Notes under the pieces: generated by a model | The model's input: only the letters and a program-made list of their open reading frames with translations | Database searches by the model: none | What the model was told of the DNA's origin: nothing | Translations under genes and position numbers: made by a program | Part shown: positions 22,889 to 33,865 of the stretch, piece by piece | Layout: every line of letters starts with the position of its first letter | Numbering within the stretch: the stretch's first letter is position 1 | Source of the DNA: Prototheca cutis | Lineage: Eukaryota > Chlorophyta > Trebouxiophyceae > Chlorellales > Chlorellaceae | Length of the DNA: 64,000 bases | Assembly (NCBI GenBank): GCA_002897115.2 | Contig: BCIH01000005.1 | Span: 1,421,639 to 1,485,638 of the forward strand | Direction: 5' to 3'

Positions 22889-23471
22889 NNNNNNNNNNNN
22901 NNNNNNNNNNNNNGTGTTCGTGGTGCACCGCTCGATTCACAACAAGCTCCCATGGCCCCAACAATGATCCACCTGCAGTCCGGGGTCAGCAGGCAACGGA
23001 TGCTGGACAGCCTCGGACGTCAGACAGGAACACTGTGGTGGGTCTGAGCTGGATCATCACCGTGGCCTTTTTGGCCATCGCCATCATCTCCATCTGGGAA
23101 AAGTGCGGTGGGAGTAAGAGGGGGAGGGAATGCATGGGGTTTGGATTGCTGTGGTAATGAATGGCATTGCTGTTGGACGGAAGCTGCTTGATCCCGGGAT
23201 GATGGCGGGGGCCAGAATGGCAGGCACAAGAGGGCCTGGCGGCCTTGCATCACATTCACGTTCCCTGATGAGACAAAATACAGCTTGACTCAACCGCACG
23301 TCCACTCCGAACCACCCCCACTGCAGGAGGCTGAACAAGGTTCCCCAGGGAGAGCTGGAGCGGGCCTTCATCCTGAAGAAGGACTCTGGTCCCAGCGTCG
23401 ACGAACGCACGAGCTCGGGCACCTCCGGCCCCAAGGGCGAAGGCGCGTCCGGGAGCCTGCCGGCGAACTGA
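22070..23471 (+). CDS. Four-transmembrane protein, unknown function
   Basis: Exons 22070-22132, 22356-22517, 22689 to about 22806, 23028-23102 and 23327-23471 give a small multi-pass protein. Four hydrophobic segments are visible: KVIIGLTVLQ-IIFTIVVGAV (split by intron 1), TIGFSLAVNLAIIFGTIYVL, GAAVYIFFWGGVFSITIS, and LSWIITVAFLAIAIISIW. A loop with paired Cys (NLCQLNV ... GRVCDFV) lies between TM1 and TM2. A polar C-terminal tail of about 45 residues, rich in Ser/Gly/Lys, follows. The topology resembles MARVEL-type tetraspan proteins, but I cannot name a family. The intron between exons 3 and 4 contains two compound (TG)n-(G)n repeats and a 25-N assembly gap, so a further exon could be hidden there. 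Confidence 0.72.
22802..22913. repeat. Duplicated (TG)n-(G)n repeat ending in an assembly gap
   Basis: Two compound repeats, each TG dinucleotides passing into more than 14 G residues, sit about 35 bp apart in one intron. The second runs straight into 25 N (22889-22913), so the true length is unknown. Confidence 0.95.
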
Positions 23472-23657
23472 GCACCCAGCAGAGAGGCACGGTGTGCTGC
23501 CGCTACAAAACCCAAGCACCACCCCTCTGGTTGTCTTTCTCTGCGCTGTACCATTTTGGAACTTCTTTTGCTGTGTCATTATGTGACTTTATCGATGCGG
23601 CAGCGGGCTGCATGTCGCGCTGCTTGTGTAATCGCTGTTTGACCGCTGGTGGAGTGA

Positions 23658-24107
23658 GGAGCCATCGTTCTTGAGCATCAGCAGAAGCAATTCAGGGCTA
23701 CATTCACAGCAGAAGATGACGAAACCTTCTCGAGGTTCTTGAGCAGACCTCCACGTAAACATCAAGGGCATGACTCCCCAACAAAATGCCTGTTGGACCG
23801 CATTCCCTTGCCGCGTCGCTCAGAGAATGGGTTGGGTTCCTTCTTGGCAGCAGGACAGGTCGTGCCCAACCCATGCCCGTATCGCAGGGAGCAGACACTC
23901 ACAGCGGTGTGCCACGGGCTGCTGCGCTGCACCAACGAGGAGTGCCAATCCCCGAACGGCGAGTATCGTCTCTGGAACAGAGACTTGATGGCATGTCTGA
24001 ACATGAGGCACATCGTGCAGAGCCTGCGGAAGACCGGCAAGCGGCCGGAGCGCTTCCAGCACCGCAGAGCTGATGAATATCCATCCATCCATCCTGGGGG
24101 GTTATAG
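23658..24107 (+). pseudogene. TnpB/Fanzor-like nuclease relic, type B copy 1 (C-terminal part)
   Basis: An open frame of about 150 codons runs from just after a stop at 23655 to the TAG at 24107. Its 3' half reads CHGLLRCTNEECQ, then LWNRDLMACLNMRHIV and KTGKRPERF. This is the arrangement seen at the end of eukaryotic Fanzor proteins: a zinc ribbon, the NRD motif carrying the third RuvC Asp, a helix, then RPxxF. The expected first CxxC pair is not evident, and RuvC-I/II are missing, so the gene is truncated at the 5' side. The N-terminal part (TFSRFLSRPPRKHQG) matches copy 2 at 51 kb. Fanzor identity is from motif reading only. Confidence 0.62.
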
Positions 24108-24224
24108 CCTTTCCAACTGGGAGTGGGAACCCCCAGGGCTCCTTCCCTTCCCTGGGAAAGGGAAAGCAGGCCCGGAGGTGGTCCATCATTGAGGTGGCCC
24201 ACCTTCCTATTGCCCTGCAGAGTG
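23700..24224 (+). mobile_element. Dispersed repeat carrying the Fanzor-like relic, copy 1
   Basis: About 525 bp that reappears in the same orientation at about 50960-51456. Similarity starts near GCAGAAGATGACGAAACC and ends sharply after CCTATTGCCCTGCAGAG, beyond the coding stop. It therefore includes about 120 bp of shared 3' flank with the words GGTGGTCCATCATTGAGGTGG. The flanking DNA on both sides differs between copies, which marks the ends of the repeated unit. No terminal inverted repeats or clear target-site duplications were found by eye. Confidence 0.75.
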
Positions 24225-24489
24225 TGAACTTGCGGCCAGTGCTGCCAAGTACCCCCAGCGATACGTGGCGCTGTTGCCCGCTGAGCTGGTTGCAATAGCA
24301 ATGTTTTGGCCCTGCATAGTCCCCTTGCTGTCCTGCAACTGCAACGTCAAGAAGGAGACGCATGTTGCGACCGCTGCATTGGTTTAAAGCACAAATNAAC
24401 GACAGATCTTGCGTCATTATTTCAAACAAATATATGGGATGCCTGTCTGGAGGGACTGAAGCCGGGATCGGCTCCTCCCGATACCGCCA

Positions 24490-27400
24490 TGCTGTCCGGC
24501 ATCGTTAGCGTGGACCGCGACAGGGCCGAGCACTCGGCTGCCAAGGCGCACAAGAGCAAGAAGAAGCACAAATCGTCAAGACACAAGAGCAAAAAACACA
24601 AGGTGTGGTGGTCTGGGCCAGAAGTGGGAATGTCGGGGAATGTCGCACGGCAACCATGGCAGGAAGGTTGAGGCCTTGTCCCTCGTCCCTTTTCCCAACC
24701 TGCGCAGCGCGAGTCCAGAGATGCCGAGTCCAGTCCTTCCAGGTCTGGTAGTGAAGATGGCAGAATGGAGGAACAGCCCGCATCGGCCTCGGGCCACGCT
24801 GAAGACAAGCAGAGGGGGCCAGGGCTCACCAGGGAGGCCTGGATGAGCATGCCACTGGCCCCAAGCCGCCCCGAGCCGGAGTCAGAAACGGGTGCTGGAG
24901 CAGCAGAGAAGGAAGACTCAAAGTCAGAGCGCCCGCACCCCGATGCTCCCGTTGTGCATGTGAGAACGAGGCTGTCGTTGGACGGCACTGGACTGGCCGG
25001 TCCGGGGGCATGAATTTTTGGCCTTGGACGTTTCCATATCATGGGTGCATGTGCTCAACGAAATACTTCATGTCTGTGCATGATAATGAATCCTCGGTTC
25101 CCTGTTGCATTTGTTTGCAGGAGAGGGGGTTGAACCCTGGGCTGAGGCCCGGGGCGGTCCCTGCCACTGAAGGCAGCTGTCCCCGGGCGCCAGTCGTCGG
25201 TGATGGCGGCGCCAGCTGGCGACTCAAGGCGCTGCAGCGAGCGCAGGCAGCAGCCCAGACTGAGGTCTGTTTGCAGTGGTGGGATGGTGGGAGCATTGCC
25301 CTTCCATCTGTCCAACAGACCTTCAACCGTGCTGTCACATACCACCGGGGATAATTGCAGGGGCGGGGATTCAGAACTGAGGTGGCTGAGCGATGGGGCT
25401 CCGTTGCTGAACTGACTGCAGGGCTCCACTCCTCCAGAGCTGCNCATGGTAGGTGGAGAGTGCAGTGGTGATGGCACTGGATCACGGTGGATGGTCTGTC
25501 GACACGCTCTATGAAGCTGGAATCATATGCCATGAAACATGCAGACTCCCCCCCCCCAACAAACACACATATAACCCTCCACCGTGCAGCAAATGCGCAT
25601 CTGCATGCGGCACGGGACAGGGCTCGGGGCGCGGATCGAGATGACCGAGGCCACCGGTCCCGACCGGCAGAAGGCGGTACAGAGGACCGGCGGCTGGGCA
25701 GGGGCAGGATGGCTCGGCCGGGCGAGGGCTCCCAGTCCCAGCCGGGTCTGCGCTGGAGGTAAGCGGCCTTTGGAACAGTGGATGCATAGCGTGGAACGCA
25801 AAAGGAAGGGGTTCTGTTGTGTGGGTGGTGGTAATACAAAGGCGGCGGTGCTGCATCGTACAATCATGCTTCTTGGCGACTGCTGTTGGCAGCGCAGCAC
25901 GTCACGGTAGCTATCGCTCGACGAGTCGATTGCTCTTCCCCTTATGCTATGCGGCCTGGCATTCTGCACAGGAAAGCAACGGAGCCGGCGCCACGACCAA
26001 GCCGGCATGATGCGGGCGACAGGGAACGTGGGAAGGGCAAATGGGAACGGTCGCCCGAGCGATCCGGCGAGCAAAGGACCAGGGGCCCCAGGGACGATGA
26101 CCGCGGGTGCTCGGAGCGCCGGCATGGGGACAGCCACAAGAAAGACAGGGGGGCGCAGACAGCGGCGACCGTGACCTCGGCTGCTCGAGCCCTCAACACA
26201 TTTGCCAACGACGGCAGCTTCATGACGGTTGCCACGTCCTCGCTCAAGCCGGTTGGGCGGGAGGGTTCTGACTCACAGAGCCATGGTGGTGCGGACGTGG
26301 AACAGAACGCATCCCCATCCCCGAGTGGCAGCTTGCCGTCGAGGGACGCGAACCCTGACCTGTTTGGGGAGGAGGCATCGGGTGCTCGGTCAAGGGCACA
26401 CGGAATTCAGCCCGCTGTCAGGGCTGGCGTGGTATCCACAGGACCGACGACGTTGCCCGTCGTGGCACCAGCATCCGCGGATGTCGCAGCGGTCTCCCCC
26501 CAGTCTACACAGGGCAACCTGGGCGTGGCTGCCTTGTTGCGCGCTCGGCTACAGGGCCGCGCTGCTCCGAGCGCCGGGGCTGGGACCGCACCTTCTTCGC
26601 AGCAACAGGGAAAAGATCGGCACCAGCCAGCCGAAGAGATGCTACCGATGGTGGATGTGCGGGGTCGGGCAGTGCCCGGGGCGTTTGGCCGCGAATCTGC
26701 AGGCTCCGGTGCCCCCGCGCCAGGTCAGCGTCCCGCACGACTGACACAGCGGTACAAAGACGGCCAGCGTGTGCGATACCACGCGGACGACGACGAAGCA
26801 GACCTTGCCACGCTCGTCCGCCGCGAACGCCACGGCGGGGGGCCTGATCTGGATGCCGCGCTGGCCGCCGGCATCGCCCGCTCCGCCCGTTTCAAGGAGA
26901 CTGACCTTGACCCCGGTGCGTCGTGTGGTGGATTGGCTTGCTGGTTCTGTTTAGGTTTGTGTGCAAAGGATGTGCCCCAGTGGCAGGGCCGGCCATCAGC
27001 GTGTGCAGGGAGTGCTGTCGTTGCCAGCACCAGTGCCGCCAGTGCCTGAGGGAAATTCACCAACTTCCTGGCACCTCGCCGTAATCCCCATTCCTCAACT
27101 TCCTCCTACTCACACCCCAATAACAAACACATGCATAAAAACAGATGCAGAGTACGACCACGACGCGGGGCTGGATATGGCGGAGGGAAGAAAGCGTGGC
27201 AGGCGGCACGAGGATGTGGTGGCCAGGGACAAGGCCCGGCAAATCCGCGAACTCGCACGGTCCGAAGCTGGCCAGCGCAGGTGCACGAGGTGCTACGGCT
27301 CGGCCGCCCGACCGCATCACCTGGCACTGTCTGTTGGGACGCAGGCCTACCTTGCGCTGCCCGAACGCGGCAGGCTCGTGCCGGGCCACTGCCTCATCAT

Positions 27401-28841
27401 GCCCATTGGTGAGAAAGCTTGCTTTTTTTTTGGGGGGGGGGGGGGGGGGGGGCTTGGTTTTGTGTGTGTGTGCGCGCGCGCGCGCGCGCGTGATGCAGTG
27501 TGACCACCTTGGATGAGGAGCGGCAGCCCATGCCGTGCCCTCGAGGACTGGCTGCTGTTACGTCACCGATTACTCACCAGTGCCAACCACCCCCAAGATC
27601 CACACATGAACCCCAGTCTGACAAAGCTCCACTCCCCGTTCCACAACAGAGCATGTGCCCTCGGTCCGGCTCGCGGATGAACTCGTGGCAACGGAGATCC
27701 GCAATTTCCAAAAGTGTCTCATCCAGATGAACATGCAACAGGTGGGTGGGCCTCGGTTGATTTGGTTTGGGTATCTCTGAGTGTGCGCTGAATTGCAATC
27801 TGGTTCAAGAGAGGTAATGAACCTTGTGGATCAGCAGGCCTCGAGGTCATTACTGCCCTGTGACTGATCCGCTGCAAGGCATGTGCTGCAGTAGCTCTTG
27901 GGGATGTGCTTCTTGCATTGCTCGACAGTCTCCTGCACACCCCAACAACACTGCAGGGCATGGACTGTGTCTTCTTCGAGACAGCGCTGCGGCTGGACGA
28001 CTCCCGCACACACGCCGTGGTCGAGTGCGTGCCGGTTCCTATGGAAGGTATGTGGGGNGTGTGTGCAAATGGCATTGCCTTGTCACCCTTGCATCCACGA
28101 TTGGTAGTGGCACACAGAACGCCACCTCCCAACTCACCCCCTCACGACGCCATACCCCCCCACCACGCCACAGTGGCGAGCAAGGCCCCGCTGATGTTTC
28201 GGACGGCCATCGATGAGGCTACAGACGATTGGGCGCAGCACCAGGCCAAACGCTTTATCGACTGCCAGTCAAAGGCATGTGGCTTGTGTTTATTTGAGGG
28301 AATGTCATACATGTGCATCCCATGGCTGCGGTCGCCCAACCTCCCTTTCCCAGCCAACTCCTGCAGGGTCTGCATGGATCGATCCCTGACAACTTCCCGT
28401 ACCTGCACGTCAGCTTTGGGCTGCGGTCCAGTTTTGTTCACGTCGTCGACAATGAGACGGAGTTCGATGCGGGGCTGGCCAGGAGCGTCCTCATCGGTGA
28501 GTTGCTGCTCCCTGACAATGGCGGACCCAATCTGCTGCATCACATTTTTGATGCTTTGTCAGACAGTGCTGCCCATATTAATGGATGGCTTAGTTTCGAA
28601 GAGCAGAGTTCATGGTTCTGCATGTTGCGTGAGATTTGTCTGGAAGTTTGCCGTCGACCTCCCCTCNCCCCCCACTGTTTTGCTGACCCGCCTGCGACCC
28701 GGAATCCCAGGCTTGCTGGAACTGCCCGAGACCGACATGCACCGGAGAGCGCGCGCGGAGTCGAAAGACCTCCAGCTGCGCTGGGTGCGGGAGTTCAAGG
28801 CGGAATTCGAGGCATTTGATTGGACCAAAATGATCGAGTGA
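24490..28841 (+). CDS. CWF19L2: CWF19-like protein (CWF19L2 type), spliceosome-associated
   Basis: Homologue of Cwf19/Drn1, linked to the late spliceosome and lariat handling; nuclear. It has a Lys/Ser-rich N-terminus (AHKSKKKHKSSRHKSKKHK), LTREAWMSMPL, then ERGLNPGL and VGDGGASWRLKALQRAQ, which are typical. A long Arg/Asp/Glu-rich region with ALNTFANDGSFM follows. The CwfJ C-terminal domain reads RCTRCYGSAARPHHLALSVG, ERGRLVPGHCLIMPI, PSVRLADELVATEI, GMDCVFFETALRL, NFPYLHVSFGL and HVVDNETEFDAGLARSVL. The terminal CwfJ domain 2 block is RWVREFKAEFEAFDWTKMIE. At least ten exons; many junctions are approximate. Introns hold a G-run followed by TG/CG repeats (27432-27490) and several single ambiguous bases. 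Confidence 0.9.
27432..27490. repeat. G-run with adjacent (TG)n(CG)n in a CWF19L intron
   Basis: Twenty-one G residues, a short spacer, then TG dinucleotides passing into CG dinucleotides. A compound microsatellite of the same family as others in the window. Confidence 0.93.
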
Positions 28842-29113
28842 CAGCGCTCTGCAAATGCGGGGTGCTCACCTTAAAACGTGTCGCCCGCTTGCCTGTTTGG
28901 ACGGTACGGGCGACTGTGCATCATGCAAGTGCGAGCAAACGACGAGATGGAGGCATCTCGATGATCCATCGGTGGGGAACTTGCCGGAATTGCTCGAACC
29001 CGGTTGTTTCGTTGGTGTTAACCCGCATTATGTGACCGACTAAACTTGGGACGCCATCCAAGGGGGAAAGCGCGACAGGTGTCTCCCGACGGTGGACGCG
29101 GGTAGTCCCGCCC

Positions 29114-32087
29114 ATGGCTGTAAGCAAGGACTGCGTCGCGATGGAGAATTCGATGTTGCTTGACAGCTTGCTTGGATCTTGTCTCGAGCATGGAGAAGGG
29201 TCGGGGGGTGACAGGCATGGCGCCGCGGAGCGGGCACCTGCGTCGGCGTGGGAGGAGGCCAAGTCGCAGCTCTGGTCCTCCTGCAAAAGGTTGGGACGAT
29301 AAGCGCCGGATGTTTTTTTATTCCTTGTGGGTGTTTGCGGCGTAATTTACTGCATACAATAATCATCGATGTCGACTTGTACCTGATGAACGCCGCCGGG
29401 CGTCGCCGCCGCCGTTCTCGCGCAGGTCGTGGCGGCGGGCCGGCAAGCGATCGCCGAGCGACTGGGCCCTGCTCCTGCTCCCCTGCCTGACCTGGCTCCG
29501 GAGCTATCTGGTGCGTGATTGGTTGATCCATGACCTCCTGGCAGGCCTGGCCGTGGCTGCCATGGCGGTCCCCCAGGGCGTGGCCTACGCTTCGCTGGCC
29601 GGGCTGCCCAGCGCTCTGGGTCTCTACGCCGGGGCCTGGGCCCCGTTGGGCTACGCCCTGTTTGGCTCCAGTCCAAAGCTGGCGGTAGGACCGGTGGCCA
29701 TCACCTACACCATCCTGGGGAGCGCGCTGCCCGATATCATGGACCAACTGGGCTTGCCAGTCAACTGGCACCCCAACCACCCCGAGCACCCCCAGGCCCA
29801 GGCCATCTACAACCAGGCTGCCTGCCAAATTGCCCTGCTGGCAGGCGGCTTGTATTTTTTGATGGCACTGCTGCGACTGGGTTGGGCAGCCAACCTGCTG
29901 TCCCCGTCGGCTGTCTCAGGCTTCACCACGGGCGCCAGCATCCACATTGCCACCTCGCAGGTTGGCTTCTTTACGCGTGGTGGGGTGGGGGTGATTACTT
30001 TGGTCAACATTTGCTTTTACATTTCAATGCCCCCAGGTGCAACACCCCATCCCTGCACTTCTTCTGCGACGCTGCGCAGTTGAAGTTGATCATGGGCGTG
30101 CGCCTGCCTCGAGCACAGTCGACGCTGCAACAGCTGATCAATCTGTTCAAGGCCCGCCGCCGAATCTCGTGAGTTCCCTGATGGCATGATTTTCTGGTCT
30201 CCGTTTTGATAGACGAATTTATGGATGGATGCTCATGAAGAATTTTTGCTTGAGCTATGTCTCCGGACCATGTACCACAGCCATCAAGCGCATGCCTTAC
30301 CGCCCAATTGACCGACCACCTGCCCAGGCCATGGGAGATGGGCATGGGCGGGAGTTTCATGATAGTTCTCTTCCTGCTACGCCGACTCAGCACGGTACAT
30401 GCTCGACTGGCGCCGCTGCGTGCCTTGGGCCCACTGGCGGTCTGCCTGCTGTCCGTCGGGGTCATGTCACTGTGGCCTGAACTGGGCCGCAGCCAGAACG
30501 ATGGGCCCCCGGTGATCATTCCCGTGGGGCCCGTCGCTCCAGGCCTGCCGCACTTGACCCTCGGCTCTGCGCTAACTCTGCTAGCACCTGTTGCACAGCT
30601 CCGCACCGCCGCACTCGTGGTCTTCGTGGACCTTGCGGAGTCACTGTCCATTGCAAGGACAGTGGGGTCGCCGGGTCTGCGGCCGAGTCGCGAACTCATA
30701 GGCCTGGGCGCCGCCAACGTTGTCGCCGCGGCCACCGGTGCTGCCACCCTCACGGGATCATTTTCACGCACTGCGGTCGCGCATGCCGCAGGCTCCCGGA
30801 CGCAGCTCTGCAATGCCGTGGCTGCAGTCGCTGTGCTGGCTGCGCTGGCCTTTGGAACGGGCCTCCTCAGCCGGCTCTCCGCCAATGCCCAGGTGGGCTG
30901 GTTTGCTGGGGTGAACCGGGACAGGAAGGCGGGATGAAGAACGAGCATGTGCCTAATCCACGCTCACCCCCCCTCTCCCCAACACGCACACAAAAACACA
31001 GGGAGCCATTGTCATCATGGGGGTGCTGCATTTGGCCGATCTGGGCCGAGGCCGGCGACTTGCAAAGGCGTCTCTGGCCGAAGCGGCAGTCTGGCTCGTA
31101 GCACTGGCAGGCGTGCTCCTGGCTGGCGTCAGCTGGGGTCTGGGCCTGGCGGCTGGCCTTTCTCTGCTGCTCCTGCTCCGACAGTCGCTGTTTCCTCGGG
31201 TCCGTACTGTGGAACATACTGGCAATCAAAGAACCGCCCTTCCCACTGCTGCGGCTGCTGCTATTGGCGACAAGGAGGCTCCCAGTTGGAAGACTCCCTA
31301 CATTCAAATTCCATCCATGCGCAAGCTCGCGGTGGCAGGGCCAATCACCTTTGTGGGTTCCCAGTACTTGCGGTCACAAGTTCTTCGTCAAACGCACCCG
31401 GACGTGCCAGCGTCAGACAGTGATGGGATTACCAATGTCTCTACCGGAACCGAGACCCCAGATCTCGTGATCCTGGACATTGCCGCATCGCCAGGTGGGC
31501 AAGCTGCTGTTGCGGTCGTTGGGGGCATGGGATGCCGGAAGATGTTTCTGTTGTTGGTGCCACATTTCCCTCGAGACTTCTGGGCAATGGCCGGGTGTCA
31601 TTCCTCGCCGGCAGCCCAGCTTTCTGTACCCACGCCCTTGTCCATGTCCACAGTGGTGGACACTGCGGGGTGCGAGGTCCTTGCCACTCTGGCGGAGGAG
31701 CTGCGGGCGTCCGAGATGGAGCTCGTGGTGGCCAGACCTTCCCGACAGGTGGTGCAGGAGGTGGCAGGATGGGCCTTGTCGGCCGGCTCGTTAGGGTGGG
31801 CGTTTTCTGGCCTGATCAATAGTGTGGGTATCGATGTGCGATTGGAAGAGGAGGTTCACGCAAATCAGAGTGCTAGTGTTACCGCCTGCTCGCAGTCACA
31901 GCCGCCCTCTGACCCCCTGGAACCCCCCACCAACTAATACCCGCAGGCGCTCGACATGCTGCGATACACAGGTGCTGCCGACCGGATTGGCTGGTCAAAC
32001 ATCCTGCCGGTGATTTCTGATCACGAGACCCGGATTGGTACGACTGCGACGGAGGGTCTGTTGGAGCCTGAACTGGTCATTGTTTAG
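29114..32087 (+). CDS. SulP/SLC26 sulfate transporter with STAS domain
   Basis: Anion/sulfate permease with about 10-12 membrane segments and a cytosolic C-terminal STAS domain. The first exon (start 29114, or 29141) encodes a hydrophilic N-terminus ending SSCKR and joins SWRRAGKRSPSDW. Then come LIHDLLAGLAVAAMAVPQGV, YASLAGLPSALGLYAG, YALFGSSPKLAVGPVAITY, LLSPSAVSGFTTGASIHIA, LTLGSALTLLAPVAQL, DLAESLSIARTVG, ELIGLGAANVVAAATGAA and SFSRTAVAHAAGSRTQLCN, all SulP hallmarks. The STAS part contains PDLVILDIAAS, STVVDTAGCEVLATLAEEL and ALDMLRYTGAADRIGW, ending ELVIV at 32087. About seven exons. Substrate assumed to be sulfate by family. Confidence 0.9.
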
Positions 32088-32482
32088 GTGCTGCCTTGGG
32101 GCAGGTGGCCTTTGAGTGACTGTGGGCTAGCTGGGCTCAAGCCCGGCAGGATGCCCTATAATTCGTGCGAATTCTTTTGACAAGATTCACCTTGTCATCA
32201 ATCACGTTGATACAGTTTTCAGTGTCCGGTTTTATGGCTGCAGACACAGCAATGTACCTTATCCTGCTCGCTCCATGCTCTTGTCCTGGCTCTTTCCAAT
32301 TTTCTGCTCAATACGGATCCGGGCACAGACCAGTGATATTCCTGTGTGTTTTGTAAGTGCTGGTTGGCATTCAGCCACACCTGGCTCTGCTTGGCAACAG
32401 AAGGGGTCTCCTTTTCAGGTTCTCTTTCACAATGTGGTTGCCACGCCAGTGAATCCCAGAAGCAGCACACGCTCACGGGTCA
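32088..32482. other. Convergent spacer SulP / NSE1-like
   Basis: About 395 bp holding both 3' UTRs. I searched it for a missing RING-like exon of the NSE1-like gene and found no CxxC pairs in frame. Confidence 0.5.
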
Positions 32483-33667
32483 TCAAGTGTCATCACAGCT
32501 CTCCAGAAGTTTCCGCGTCCGGTCTGGCAGGCAGTCCCGCAGTTCCTGCAGCAGGTAGCCAGACAGTTCCAACAGGGTCCTGGGCCCAAGCGAGTACCCC
32601 GCGCCTGCTGACTCAAGCCAGCCTTGGTCTAGTGCCTGAGAGATGACACTCAGCCTCTCGTCCACTGTCAGGTGCAGGCTGCTGCCAGCCCGCACGGGGC
32701 CCTGGCTGCTCGGGGCTCCGGGGTCCAGGATCTCCAGGCGCAGCGCGTCCTGAGACGCAATGTAGCCCACCTCATCCAAAGGGCAGGGATCCGCCGTGGC
32801 CATCCTCTGCATCTGCACTCATCATGTCCCGGTGCACCAGAGTGGTCAGAAGTCGTGGGAAATTTCAGCACCAGAGCCCTCAGCATGATGCCGACGGCTG
32901 CAGCAAGTGTCCCTCACCTTGTCCACGGAACAGAGCGGTTGCTTCGCAACCAACACCAAGGTCCCGACTGCAAAAGCTCCCCCCCACACACCAGTTGCTT
33001 GAGATAGTTGGTGTCTGCAAAGCTGGATCGGCCGTCCTTGCGCTTGAATGGATGCGACGACCGGCTGGGTCCATCGCTCCTTACGTTCACAAATCCAACG
33101 AGCCGCTCATCGCCTCGCACCTAGCACATTCATAAAGCATGCTGGCCGGTCAACACATGGCCAGTTGGAAGGTCTGTCCCCCCTATCTACCCGCACATGT
33201 TCCATTGCAATGTGTCCTCCTTGAGCAATACCTTCCCTGTAAACCAAACAACTCCTCACCCCTCAACCACCCCCCTCACCGGATGGCGCATCTGTTTGAG
33301 TCTGAACCCAGACAGAGACAGCGGGCGTTGGATCTCGCTCAGGAACTGATAAATCTCATCCGCTGCACGATATTCGGATCATGGCGTCAGGCGATGGTCC
33401 ATTTCTGGGGTGTCTCCAAGATATTGCCTCCAGGTCCAGCAGGCAGCATGATCCAACACCCCAATCCCCACAAGTACCTTGCGTCTTCCCGGTCAAGTTC
33501 TTGAACAGCGCCACGGCATCCACCATTCCAAGGTATCCATGTTGCATGAGAACCTGGAGGAATGCAAACCGCGCGGCCTGCATGTGTCCATCCTCTAGCG
33601 ACGCGGTCGACGTGCTCGGGGGCCCGGCCTCCTGGCTCATGAGCGGTGATCGCAGCATGGCGTCCAC
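32483..33667 (-). CDS. NSE1-like subunit of the SMC5/6 complex, RING-like domain not found
   Basis: Non-SMC element 1 normally pairs with NSE3 in SMC5/6 and ends in a RING-like domain. The start MDAMLRSPLMSQEAG leads into RFAFLQVLMQHGYLGMVDAVALF. Exon 2 joins in phase as ADEIYQFLSEIQRPLSLSGF. Later exons give VRGDERLVGFVNVRS, SSFADTNYLKQL, VLKFPTTSD, and the winged-helix block LTVDERLSVISQALDQGWL with LGPRTLLELSGYLLQEL. The protein then stops after CLPDRTRKLLESCDDT, where homologues continue into the Cys/His-rich domain. Either the domain has been lost or a terminal exon has escaped me. It lies head-to-tail 200 bp behind CNOT10. The family call rests on weak but ordered motifs. Confidence 0.6.
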
Positions 33668-33865
33668 CTTCGGCGCTGATCACAGCGGTCTGATGATTCA
33701 CATCATCTCAAGTAAAAAATAGACCAAACGCGAACAGTCATTGAACAAACAGTGGCATTCGTCACGACGACAGTTACAGCATCGTCCGCAAATATTGAAA
33801 TGCTCCTCGCTCAAAAAGCTCGGCGGAGCATGGGCCAGGACTTCCCTTTCCCACACTTCCAGCCC

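Noticed and set aside
28980..29010. A possible tRNA B-box around TCGAACCCGG
   Set aside because: Only a partial B-box match; no cloverleaf could be formed on either strand, direct or permuted.
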